Shown here: positions 23,694 to 32,300 of the stretch, piece by piece
How the letters are laid out: every line of letters begins with the position of its first letter
Numbering within the stretch: position 1 is the stretch's first letter
NCBI GenBank assembly: GCA_024698485.1
Contig: JAILRC010000043.1
Location: forward strand, 1 to 35,332
Length of the DNA: 35,332 nt
Source: Lachnospiraceae bacterium
GTDB lineage: Bacteria > Bacillota > Clostridia > Lachnospirales > Lachnospiraceae
Reading direction: 5' to 3'
Position numbers and translations under genes: made by a program
The notes under the pieces: model-generated
Database searches by the model: none
Told to the model about the DNA's origin: nothing
What the model saw: the letters and a program-made list of their open reading frames with translations, nothing else

Positions 23694-25271
23694 ATGGATT
23701 ACAAGCAAATAAAAAAACAGGCAAATGAGATACTGAAGGACCAGACAGCAGAATGCTCATACATAGAATATAAGTCCTCAGAGAAACAAGCAGACAAAAT
23801 ATTAAAAACTATCTGCGCCTACGGAAATAACTACTACAACAATGATATTCAATATATTTTTATTGGTGTGGAAGAGGTAAACAATGAGGAGCAGAAAGCT
23901 ATTCCGATGCTTCCGATTAAGGGAATTGGTGAAGATAGACTTGAAAAATGCAAGAATACCCTTAATTCATTACGTTCCTTTTTATATCCCAATGTTGCGT
24001 TTGAAGTAATATCAAATGATCTGGACGGAATAAGTTATTTAATCATCATTGTAAGGCCCCAGACAGGAGGCCCCTTCATGGTGGCTGAAAAAGCCGAAAA
24101 GGATAAAAAGATCAATCTTAAACCAGGAAGATATGTGAGAATTGAAGTAGATACCCGACTTGCCCGAGTAGATGAAGAATATGATCTGCTACGCAAGTTT
24201 TCAAATTTCCATTTTAGCTCAATTGTATGCTCCGAAGCCTCGATTGACGATTTAAGTACGGACTTACTTAGAGAATATTTTTCCAAGACAAGTTCAAGGC
24301 AGATTAGTGATGAAATGGGAAAGAAAGAGCTTGCTAAGGCGTTAGATCTGCTTGATAAAAATGATCCCACTGACAAACGGGTAAAAAACTTTGCTGTCCT
24401 CATGTTTTCCGAACATCCCGAGAAACATATTCCATATGCATATACGGAATTGATTGTTGATATGTTTGGTACAAAAAGAAAGATGGGGTCCAAAGTCTTT
24501 AAAGGTGCAATCTGGAAGCAGTATTATTCTGCGTTAGAGTATATAAATACTAACTTCTTAAATGAATTGGTTATACGCGTTGATGGCAGAGCAGACAACC
24601 GTAAAATCTGTAACTTTACGTATGTAGCATTGGAAGAATTGCTTGCGAACTCAATTGTTCATAACAACTATGAAAATGGTAAGCCAATCCAAATATATGT
24701 GTCTGAAAAACAAATAAACATTGTAAATTATAACAAGCCGTTACCGCCCATCCGTATAAGTGATCTGAACGAGAGAACATTCTTTAATGAACGCGACACC
24801 GAAAACCCTGAGATCAGGGATATGTTTAAAACATTAGGTATTATTGAATCCTTCGGAACAGGCATTGGAGAGGCAAAAAGATCAATGCGCGAAAACGGTT
24901 CTCCGGATCTCTTCTATAAAACATTTGATGTAAATGATAACGTTACCTCTGTGGTCATACCCGTAAATGAAGAATATTACGAGATAAAAAAAGGTACCAA
25001 TCCAAAGAAAAAAGTTTGGATTGAGAATGAAACCAAAGTTTTAAACCAAAAAATCTTGGTTTCAGAGTATGCCAAAAAAACAAAACAAAACATGTTGAAG
25101 CTATATGAGTATATAGGCCCAGAGGTTTTCGGAAATTCACGTGTGGTTGAAATCCTGGGCTGTTCTGAAGTAACAGCAACTTCCTATTTGAAAAAGATGG
25201 AGGATGAACTGAAGATTATCGTTCCGGTAGAAGGAATGGGTAAAGGAAAGTACCGGTTTTGTGTTATGTAA
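23694..25271 (+). CDS. AlbA/Schlafen-domain putative ATP-dependent DNA-binding regulator
   Basis: A 525-residue protein of the RecG-like/AlbA_2 (Schlafen AAA_4) group. The N-terminal domain carries the family's E-x-K motif (CSYIEYKSS) and IFIGVEEV; the middle has a GHKL-like ATP-binding part with LEELLANSIVHNNYENG and GIIESFGTGIGEAKRSM; the C-terminus (about 465-525) looks like a winged helix (VVEILGCSEVTATSYLKKM). Start ATG at 23694 is taken because GGAGG lies at 23681-23685; an upstream TTG at 23673 is part of a repeat. AT-rich, stand-alone, with its own promoter and terminator, so probably acquired. Related proteins occur as transcription regulators and in defence islands; the role here is not known. 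Autoregulation is inferred from the promoter repeats. Confidence 0.82.
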   Translation: MDYKQIKKQANEILKDQTAECSYIEYKSSEKQADKILKTICAYGNNYYNNDIQYIFIGVEEVNNEEQKAIPMLPIKGIGEDRLEKCKNTLNSLRSFLYPNVAFEVISNDLDGISYLIIIVRPQTGGPFMVAEKAEKDKKINLKPGRYVRIEVDTRLARVDEEYDLLRKFSNFHFSSIVCSEASIDDLSTDLLREYFSKTSSRQISDEMGKKELAKALDLLDKNDPTDKRVKNFAVLMFSEHPEKHIPYAYTELIVDMFGTKRKMGSKVFKGAIWKQYYSALEYINTNFLNELVIRVDGRADNRKICNFTYVALEELLANSIVHNNYENGKPIQIYVSEKQINIVNYNKPLPPIRISDLNERTFFNERDTENPEIRDMFKTLGIIESFGTGIGEAKRSMRENGSPDLFYKTFDVNDNVTSVVIPVNEEYYEIKKGTNPKKKVWIENETKVLNQKILVSEYAKKTKQNMLKLYEYIGPEVFGNSRVVEILGCSEVTATSYLKKMEDELKIIVPVEGMGKGKYRFCVM

Positions 25272-25277
25272 TAACAT

Positions 25278-25318
25278 AAAATACCGCCGAATGACCAATG
25301 ACATTCGACGGTATTTTT
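25278..25318. terminator. Terminator after the AlbA-type gene
   Basis: The arms 25278-25293 and 25302-25317 pair through ATACCG and CGAATG with one mismatch, followed by T5. It also faces the LRR remnant on the minus strand. Confidence 0.85.
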
Positions 25319-25327
25319 CATTACTGC

Positions 25328-25447
25328 TTAATAATAAACTACCTTATCCCCATAACCATTTTCATTTGCCCAAGTTTCAGCATATGAATCCTTATTAACA
25401 TACAGGGCATCTATTTCAAGAAATTTTGGAAATTTCAGAAAAGTATT
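25328..25447 (-). pseudogene. C-terminal remnant of a BspA-like LRR protein gene
   Basis: On the minus strand an open frame of about 39 codons without a start codon ends at TAA (25328-25330). It reads FLKFPKFLEIDALYVNKDSY and then AETWANENGYGDKVVYY. The SYAETWANENG ending is the typical last turn of BspA-type LRR domains (a SYAExYAKENG pattern). An in-frame stop lies just upstream (near 25457), and the promoter of the next gene occupies that place. It is a stump of a second LRR gene. No other coding signal is seen in the 325-bp gap 25272-25597. Confidence 0.65.
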
Positions 25448-25474
25448 GACTTTTTAGAGTAGTTTGGCTATATT
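25446..25474 (+). promoter_or_regulatory. Promoter of the zinc-ribbon membrane protein gene
   Basis: TTGACT (25446-25451), 17-bp spacer, TATATT (25469-25474). The leader is about 115 nt and ends with a 7-bp hairpin ACTCTGT/ACAGAGT (25543-25567). A second TTGACT at 25508 lacks a good -10. Confidence 0.6.
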
Positions 25475-25597
25475 TGAACACAAGTACGGTGAGTTTTTGA
25501 ACAATAATTGACTTATCGATGGGATGTCATGAAGATATGTTTACTCTGTACGGACAATTAACAGAGTTGCATATAAAAAAAATTTGGAGGTATTATT

Positions 25598-26104
25598 ATG
25601 AAGTATTGTCAGAATTGTGGGGCCGAACTTGCTGATGAAGCGGTTACGTGCCCGAAATGCGGAGCCGCTTTAGGTGGAGCCAACGTAGCATATGGTTCGG
25701 CTCCTGCCAACAGGCTTAAGACCAACAGGTCATTGCTGGTATTCATTCTTCTGAACGCAATCACATTAGGCATTTACGGCCTTATCGCAATGTCAAATGT
25801 CGGAGAATCGCTGAACTGCGCCGCAAGCAAGTATGACGGTAAGAAAACCATGCATTACTGCCTGTTATTCTTCATCGTAGGTCCTTTAACACTAGAGATC
25901 GGTTCTTTAGTATGGTTCCATAACATGAGCAGTCGTGTAGGTAACGAGCTCAAAAGAAGAGGGATCGACTATAGCTTTGGTGCCGGCACATTCTGGGGAT
26001 GGAATGTTCTTGGACTTTTGATCCTCGTTGGACCTCTTGTTTATACGCATAAGCTCTTCAAGGCTATGAACCTTATCTGCGAAGATTACAATGTAAAAGG
26101 CTAA
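25598..26104 (+). CDS. Zinc-ribbon membrane protein, DUF4234-like
   Basis: A 168-residue protein. An N-terminal zinc ribbon has Cys4, Cys7, Cys18 and Cys21 (CQNCGAEL and CPKCGAAL); a short linker is followed by about three hydrophobic segments (about 46-66, 86-110 and 130-152) in the DUF4234 pattern: LLNAITLGIYGLIAM, then LEIGSLVWFHNMSSRVGNEL. ATG at 25598 follows TTGGAGG. It is a single-gene unit between an LRR-gene stump and the natAB genes. No biochemical function is known for this arrangement. Confidence 0.82.
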   Translation: MKYCQNCGAELADEAVTCPKCGAALGGANVAYGSAPANRLKTNRSLLVFILLNAITLGIYGLIAMSNVGESLNCAASKYDGKKTMHYCLLFFIVGPLTLEIGSLVWFHNMSSRVGNELKRRGIDYSFGAGTFWGWNVLGLLILVGPLVYTHKLFKAMNLICEDYNVKG

Positions 26105-26160
26105 ACACTTTTGACAAGCGGGTTTCTCTTCAGGAACCGACTTCAAATTATCGACAAAAT

Positions 26161-26184
26161 AAGCCCCGTCTTTCGACGGGGCTT
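26161..26184. terminator. Bidirectional terminator between the zinc-ribbon gene and natB
   Basis: AAGCCCCGTC (26161-26170) pairs perfectly with GACGGGGCTT (26175-26184) around TTTC. T-rich sequence follows on both strands. Confidence 0.8.
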
Positions 26185-26199
26185 GATCTTTTATCAATC

Positions 26200-27408
26200 T
26201 TATGCATTAAACATGATCTTCTCTGAGCAGAAGGACTTTGTAACAGATACGGTGCAAAGAACCGCAAGAACAAGGTTACCTGCTACGGAGTAGAGGAATT
26301 CCACAACTCCGAGGCTGTTTGTCATGATCTTCTGAACGGAAAGAGCTGTTCCGTATACAGGGATGGCATGCATCAAAGGATCCACGTCTCTGGAGCCTGT
26401 GAACATTGTCATGAGAGCTGCCACCATGATCACGATGTACAAAGGTGAAACATAGGTGGATGCTGTCTTAACGTCCTTGGCACGGATGGAAAGGGCGGAG
26501 ATCAATGCTACATAGAGGTAAGCAAGGATCACAAGGAGAACAACAAGTTCCAGGAGCTGACCTGTGCGGAAGTTGATGGCAAAACCCACAGTGCTGCCGC
26601 CGGTCATGGTCTTCATCATCATGGGCATTGCAAGTGCCATGGAAACGGCATATACAATGGCGGAGATAATGGAAAGACCGGAGAGGGAAACAAGTTTGCC
26701 GAAAGCCAGGTGGCTTCTCTTGACGGGTGTCATGAGGAGTCTTGCCATGGTTCCTCTTTCCTTCTCACCTGCAATGGCATCGGTCACTATACCCATTGCG
26801 CTGGCGAAGATAAGGAATGTGATGAGGTAAGGGATGAGCATCGCAAGGAACTGTCCGTTCTTTTCGTCTTCCTTGACGATCTCTTCGTTAACGGTCTTGA
26901 AAACCGTAAGTTTCTCGGCACCGCCGATCCTCTCGGCAATGACAGTCTGGCTGTATGTGTTGGCGATCACCTGATTGAAGGTGGAATATGCGTTCTGGGA
27001 GTAGTCCTTCGCGCTGTTATATCCGATGGTAACACTGGGTGTCTTAAAATTCTTTACGTCTTCGGAGAAATTTTTATCAAAGATCACAAGAAGCTCTGCG
27101 TCGCCGTTCAGTATGTCGTCCTTGATCTCGTCGACATTGGAAGCATTTCCCTGAAGATAGGTGATCTTTGCGAGTTTGTCATATCCTGTGGTCTTGATGA
27201 GTGACTTGATCTCTTCGGGAACGTTCTGAATGTATACAGTGGATACATGTTCCTTAATGTCCTTGGACATGCTTCCCGCAAGGCTTCCGATGAGGGAGTA
27301 AAGACCGATCATCAAAACCGCAGGAAGGATAAAGAGTGAAAATACGAGTTTTCTGTCTTTGAATACTCGTGCAAATTCCTTTGAAATAATGTATTTAACG
27401 CCGTTCAT
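26200..27408 (-). CDS. natB: ABC-2 type permease, NatB-like
   Basis: A 402-residue membrane subunit of an export-type ABC transporter. TM1 is at about 21-43, followed by a large extracytoplasmic domain (about 45-185) and five or so helices from 190 on, with the conserved cytoplasmic segment DAIAGEKERGTMARLLMTPV (family: EKExGTLExLLxTPV) after TM2. This layout matches NatB of Bacillus, which with NatA extrudes Na+; other substrates are possible. ATG at 27408 lies 2 nt after the natA stop, with GGAGG inside natA. Confidence 0.85.
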   Translation of the reverse strand: MNGVKYIISKEFARVFKDRKLVFSLFILPAVLMIGLYSLIGSLAGSMSKDIKEHVSTVYIQNVPEEIKSLIKTTGYDKLAKITYLQGNASNVDEIKDDILNGDAELLVIFDKNFSEDVKNFKTPSVTIGYNSAKDYSQNAYSTFNQVIANTYSQTVIAERIGGAEKLTVFKTVNEEIVKEDEKNGQFLAMLIPYLITFLIFASAMGIVTDAIAGEKERGTMARLLMTPVKRSHLAFGKLVSLSGLSIISAIVYAVSMALAMPMMMKTMTGGSTVGFAINFRTGQLLELVVLLVILAYLYVALISALSIRAKDVKTASTYVSPLYIVIMVAALMTMFTGSRDVDPLMHAIPVYGTALSVQKIMTNSLGVVEFLYSVAGNLVLAVLCTVSVTKSFCSEKIMFNA

Positions 27409-27410
27409 GC

Positions 27411-28187
27411 CTATTCCTCCTCCTTATGATTGTCACGATAAAGGACAAAGAAAGCATCCTCAAGATCATTTGTTCCGCATTTTCCGACGATATCGGAGAT
27501 GGTGCCTTCGGTAACAAGCTTACCGTCGATGATGACACCGATCTTATCGCAGAGCTTTTCAGCTTCCGACATGATGTGGGTCGAAACGATGATGGTCTTT
27601 CCGTCCTTCTTCAATTTTGCAAGGAAGTCGGTAACACTCTTGGCTGTGATAACATCAAGGCCGCTGGTGGGTTCGTCGAAAATGACCACCTTGGGGTCCT
27701 GAACAAGGCTTACTGCAATGGCAGCCTTCTGTTTCATACCTGTGGAAAGTTCTTCGATCTTTTTGTCTTCGAAAGCATCGATACCGAAGTAGCCGAAAAG
27801 TTCTTTTCTTCTGGCTTCGATAGCCTCTTCGCTGAGTCCGTGAAGATGGCCGAAGAAATCAAAAAGATATCTGGGTGAGAAGAAAGGATCGAGTTTGATC
27901 TCATTTGTAAGGAAACAGATGTCTTCTCTCACTGCTTCCCCTTCCTTTACTGTGTCATGACCGCAAACCTTTACTTCTCCCTCTGTAGGTGTAAGCAATG
28001 TTGCAATGCAACGGAGCGTGGTTGTTTTTCCTGCGCCGTTGGGTCCCAGCAAACCGTAAATCTCCCCGGGCTTTGCGGTAAATGTAATGCCCGAAGCCGC
28101 ACACTTTATGTTTTTCTTGGTCTTGCGCTTCGCCATTTCATTTTTGCTGAGCTTGTAAACCTTTGTCAGGTTGTTTACTTCAATCAT
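27411..28187 (-). CDS. natA: ABC transporter ATP-binding protein, NatA-like
   Basis: A 258-residue ATPase that powers the ABC-2 permease encoded just downstream. Walker A is GLLGPNGAGKTTT, the signature LSTGMKQKAAIA, Walker B VVIFDEPTSGLD and the switch His is in IIVSTHIMSEAE. The conserved Q-loop position appears as FLTNEIKLD, with Asn in the place of Gln, a variation seen in several NatA/DrrA-like ATPases. Start ATG at 28187 is chosen because AAGGAGG is 6 nt upstream; an in-frame ATG at 28214 has none. The substrate (Na+ or a drug-like compound) is uncertain. Confidence 0.9.
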   Translation of the reverse strand: MIEVNNLTKVYKLSKNEMAKRKTKKNIKCAASGITFTAKPGEIYGLLGPNGAGKTTTLRCIATLLTPTEGEVKVCGHDTVKEGEAVREDICFLTNEIKLDPFFSPRYLFDFFGHLHGLSEEAIEARRKELFGYFGIDAFEDKKIEELSTGMKQKAAIAVSLVQDPKVVIFDEPTSGLDVITAKSVTDFLAKLKKDGKTIIVSTHIMSEAEKLCDKIGVIIDGKLVTEGTISDIVGKCGTNDLEDAFFVLYRDNHKEEE

Positions 28188-28234
28188 GAAGAGCCTCCTT
28201 ATAAATTCTTTCATATTCCGACGGTTCGCTGTCC

Positions 28235-28278
28235 AGTGCTTTTTTGCGCTACCGTGTCACTGAACCATCAAAAGCACT
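28235..28278 (-). repeat. Inverted repeat in the natAB leader
   Basis: AGTGCTTTT (28235-28243) and AAAAGCACT (28270-28278) are a perfect 9-bp inverted repeat with a 26-nt loop, placed at or just after the predicted start of the natAB transcript. It could form a leader stem-loop. Confidence 0.5.
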
Positions 28279-28286
28279 TAAATCTT

Positions 28287-28317
28287 ATCATATCACCCTG
28301 TTCACTGCAACTGTCAA
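28287..28317 (-). promoter_or_regulatory. natAB promoter with long spacer
   Basis: Minus strand -35 TTGACA (28312-28317, perfect) and TATGAT (28287-28292) are 19 bp apart. The long spacer suggests weak basal activity or an activator, but the spacer dyad is not convincing. Confidence 0.5.
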
Positions 28318-28347
28318 ATGAGTAAAATAGGGTGTCCTAATACGCTG

Positions 28348-29358
28348 TTACAGCGAAGGTATCTCCATCTTGTCCCAAACTGCATGATTGATAAGTACTT
28401 CCGTTTCCTCATGCCACTTTTCGTAAAGATTCTCAAATGCCCGTTCCTGCCGCTCACGGATGATCTCTTCCTTCTTTTCCTGAGTGGCATCCACGTCAAA
28501 CTCCGTCATGCAATAAAAAACGTAATAGTAATCCCCGTCCTCGATGATGTCGGTGAAACCGCCTGTCCTCATGCCCATGAGAGCATTCTCCAGACTGCTG
28601 CCATCAAGGTCTCCCCGGCCTATTACCATGTCCAGCCTTGTCAGGTCTTCCGTTTTCGTTTTGGCATAGGAATACAGATCCTTCGCTTCCATCCAGCCTT
28701 CTTTCAGTTTCCCCAGCTGTTCCCTGGCCGCTGCCTTTTCCTCTTCTGTAAATTCCAGGATCTCGCCCCCGACTCCCACTTTCTTTTTCCCCACCGCTAT
28801 GGAATAGAAATGATGCTGTTTGGCATATTCATTCGGGATGTTGGTGTCAACGTTCAGGGTAGCCTGTTCGAAAACCTTTCTTGCAAGGCTGTTGTCGCTG
28901 TATATGCGGCGGAGAACATTTTCATTCACACCCATTTCCAGAATGCGACTGCCCTCAAGGGTCTTCATGTACTCGTCGGCTCTTTTGTCCGCTTCCCGAA
29001 GTTCGTCCTCCGTGAGACAGACGTTCATTTCATCGGCTTTTGAGCACACGATCTTCAGATAGACCATTGAGTCCAGGACCTCGGCCTTCACCGCATTTCC
29101 CAGAAGAAGGCCCTTGTCGTTGATCTTGTAGTCCCATATGCCGGTGCCGTAGTAGCGCTCGTACTCCCTGCGGGTGGCATCAAGGTACACCAGGCCTTCA
29201 CGGTAGTCGATCTGCAGGTCGCCCACCTTCAGCATTGCGCCCTCGATCCATTCCGTCTCTTCCTTATTCTCTTCCCGTTTTAAAGCTCCGCATCCTCCCG
29301 GCAGCAGCATCAGCACAAGCAGCATCAGCGCCGGCAGGAGAGCAATTGTCCGTTTCAC
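28348..29358 (-). CDS. PrsA-like lipoprotein, parvulin-type foldase
   Basis: A lipid-anchored extracytoplasmic protein of about 336 residues, likely a peptidyl-prolyl isomerase/chaperone helping secreted proteins fold. The signal peptide ends with lipobox PGGC. The helical N-terminal chaperone part (LTEDELREADKRADEYMK) is of SurA_N/PrsA type, and the C-terminal part (about 195-300) has the parvulin layout with VIGRGDLDGSSLENALMGMR, then TGGFTDIIED and YYVFYCMTEF; it is divergent and activity is uncertain. Start GTG at 29358 (MKRTIALL) is preferred over TTG at 29367 because AAGGAG is 10 nt from the GTG but only 1 nt from the TTG. It lies 1 nt after the mfd stop. The pth-mfd-foldase order is common in Clostridia. 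Confidence 0.85.
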   Translation of the reverse strand: MKRTIALLPALMLLVLMLLPGGCGALKREENKEETEWIEGAMLKVGDLQIDYREGLVYLDATRREYERYYGTGIWDYKINDKGLLLGNAVKAEVLDSMVYLKIVCSKADEMNVCLTEDELREADKRADEYMKTLEGSRILEMGVNENVLRRIYSDNSLARKVFEQATLNVDTNIPNEYAKQHHFYSIAVGKKKVGVGGEILEFTEEEKAAAREQLGKLKEGWMEAKDLYSYAKTKTEDLTRLDMVIGRGDLDGSSLENALMGMRTGGFTDIIEDGDYYYVFYCMTEFDVDATQEKKEEIIRERQERAFENLYEKWHEETEVLINHAVWDKMEIPSL

Positions 29359-29359
29359 C

Positions 29360-32300
29360 TTAAACAAGCTCCTTCATAAGGATCAGGAAATCTTTCAGTT
29401 TTTCAAGCATAAGGCTTTCCTCGTCCTTCACACTCATCTTTTTCATGCCCTTCTTAACGTTCAGCGTAAAGTAGGGCGCATCGCTGTTGCCTTTAAGCTC
29501 CGTCCCCGGATGGTTCTTTATGAAATCATCCAGCAGTTCCGTTTTAAGAGGTGCTTCATTGTACATGCCCAGTCTCAGTTTGATGCAGTTCGCCTCGGCG
29601 GGCAGCAACGATACCGACGTGATGAACACCCTGTGGCACATGGCTTTGATCTGCGCCACCGTCAGGAGAGCATCCACCGCTGCCGGAATGTCTCCGTAAC
29701 GGTCCGTAAGCTCGTCTATCACGTCCAGTTTTTCCTCTTCGGTCTCGATCATGGCTATACGCTTGTACATGTCGAGCTTCTGGGTCTCGTTCTTTATGTA
29801 ATCCGTAGGGATGTAAGCATCGATGGGAAGTTTGATCATGGTCTCGAAGTCATCGGACACCACTTCTTCTCCCTTTGCTTTCTTAATGGCATTGTCCAGA
29901 AGTTTGCAATAGAGGTCATATCCCACCTCTTCCATGTGTCCGCTCTGCTCTGCTCCCAGCACGTTTCCCGCGCCTCTGATCTCCAGATCCCTCATGGCGA
30001 TCTTAAAGCCGGAGCCCAGATCCGAGAACTCGCGGATGGCCTGAAGCCTCTTTTCCGCGATCTCTTTAAGCGCCTGACCCTTCTTGTACATAAGAAAGGC
30101 ATAGGCAGTGCGGGAGGATCTTCCCACACGTCCGCGAAGCTGATAGAGCTGGGAAAGCCCCATCTTGTCCGCATCATCTATGATCATGGTGTTTACGTTT
30201 GAAATGTCCAGTCCCGTCTCGATGATGGTGGTGGCCACCAGAACATCGATCTCCCCGCTGATGAAGGCATACATGATCTTTTCCAGTTCACGTTCCGACA
30301 TCTGCCCGTGGGCAAAGGCCACATTTGCATCGGGAACCAGTTTCTGTACCAGCGCCGCCTTCTCTTCGATGCCGTTCACGCGATTGGAAACATAGTAAAC
30401 CTGACCGCCTCTTGCGATCTCTCGGTTCACCGCTTCACGGATGATCTCATCGTTATGCTCCATTACAAAGGTCTGGATGGGAAGGCGATCAACGGGAGGC
30501 TCTTCCAGCACAGACATCTCCCTGATCCCCGCAAGGCTCATATGCAGTGTTCTTGGGATGGGAGTGGCTGTCAACGTGAGAACATCCACATCTTTTTTAA
30601 GTTCCTTGATCCTTTCCTTGTGAGTGACTCCGAAACGCTGTTCCTCATCCACCACAAGAAGTCCCAGATTCTTGAATGTCACGTCCTTGGACAGGACTCT
30701 GTGGGTTCCCACTATGATGTCAACGGAACCGTCCGCAAGGCCTTTAAGAGCAGCCTTCTGCTGAGCCGGCGTCCTGAATCTGGACAGCATCTCCACCGTA
30801 ACGGGATAGTTTATGAGTCTGCTTGAAAATGTATTGTAATGCTGCTGCGCCAGAATGGTGGTGGGTACAAGGACCACCACCTGCTTTCCGTCCTGAACGG
30901 CCTTAAACGCCGCACGAAGAGCCACTTCTGTCTTTCCGTAGCCCACATCTCCGCAGATGAGTCGGTCCATGATCCTGCTGCTTTCCATGTCCCGCTTCGT
31001 ATCCTCTATGGCTTTAAGCTGATCCTCCGTTTCCTCGTAGGGGAAGAGTTCCTCAAACTCCTTCTGCCAAACGGTGTCGGGCGTAAAGGCAAAGCCGGGG
31101 CGGGATGAACGGATGGCATAGAGGTTCACCAGTTGATCCGCTATGTCTGCCACAGCCTTCTTTACTCTGTCCTTGGTCTTTCTCCATTCGTTGGAGTTCA
31201 GCTTGTTGATCCTGGGCTTCTTATCCGCGTCCGCGGAAGCATATTTCTGTATGGATTCCAGGTTCGTGGCGGGAATGTAGAGTTCGCCGTCACCGTATTC
31301 TATCTTGACGTAATCCTGCTCCGTCTTGTTGTTCTCAAGTTTTTCTATACCGCGGTAGATGCCCAGACCGTTCCGTTCATGAACGATGTAATCGCCGTAG
31401 GTGAGTTCATGCAGGGAATGGATGGTGTTTCCCGACTCGGAGAACTTTCTCTTGTGCTTCTTTCTTGCCGCTCCGAAGGTATCACCTTCCACCAGCACCG
31501 CCACGTTTGCCAGAGGGTATTCAAAGCCCTTGTGAAGAGCGCCGTACATGATGACCACTTCACCGGGTTTGATCTCCCTGTTCCTGTCTTCGGTAAACAC
31601 AGCGGGGATGTTGTATTCTTCCAGGCCCTCCGCCAGTCTCTGTCCCCTTGCGCTGGAACCTGTGACGATGACTGTCCTGTAATTCTTTTTACGATAGCTT
31701 TCCAGGTCACGGACCAGGATATCTATGCCTGAAACATAGGGATTGACGTTCTTTGCGGTAACGGCATATCTTTCCTTCACCTTAAGTTCCGCCGTGCCCA
31801 TGTCAAGGGTGGAGAGCATCAAAAGCCGCTTATTCTGCCCCTTGGCAAGGATGAGTTTGTAATCGTATATGACGTCGGCCCGGGAAGCAAGGATGTATCC
31901 GCCCTCCAGCCGGCCTATCATGCTTTCTCTGAATTCCGCAAGGGATGTTTCTCCCTTTTCCTCAAGACGCATGGGTTCGTCAAAGATCACCAGATCGTCT
32001 TTTCCGAAATAATCCAAAAATGAAGCCGTCTCGTCATAGAAACTCGTGACAAAACCGTCCAGAGACGCCGTGCCTCTGGAGTACTCTATTGCTTCGATAG
32101 CCTCTTCGCAGGCCTTTTTAAGCCTGTGGGCTTCCTCATTCTTCATTTCCTTCCTGAGGGAGGCTTCTCTTTTCTTTTCCTCTTCCCGGATCTTCTCAAA
32201 GCCCGCCTGCATCTCTTCATCCGTCAGGATGAACTCCGTAGCGGGAAAGATGGTAAGTTCTTCAATATTTCCGATGGTCCTCTGGGAATCCACATCAAAA

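Noticed and set aside
25508-25536. Second promoter (TTGACT at 25508) before the zinc-ribbon gene
   Set aside because: No acceptable -10 at 16-18 bp; the pair at 25446-25474 is much better.
28343-28355. Terminator of the pth-mfd-foldase operon (CGCTG-TTA-CAGCG)
   Set aside because: The 5-bp hairpin overlaps the foldase stop region and has no T-run; the true terminator of this operon was not found.
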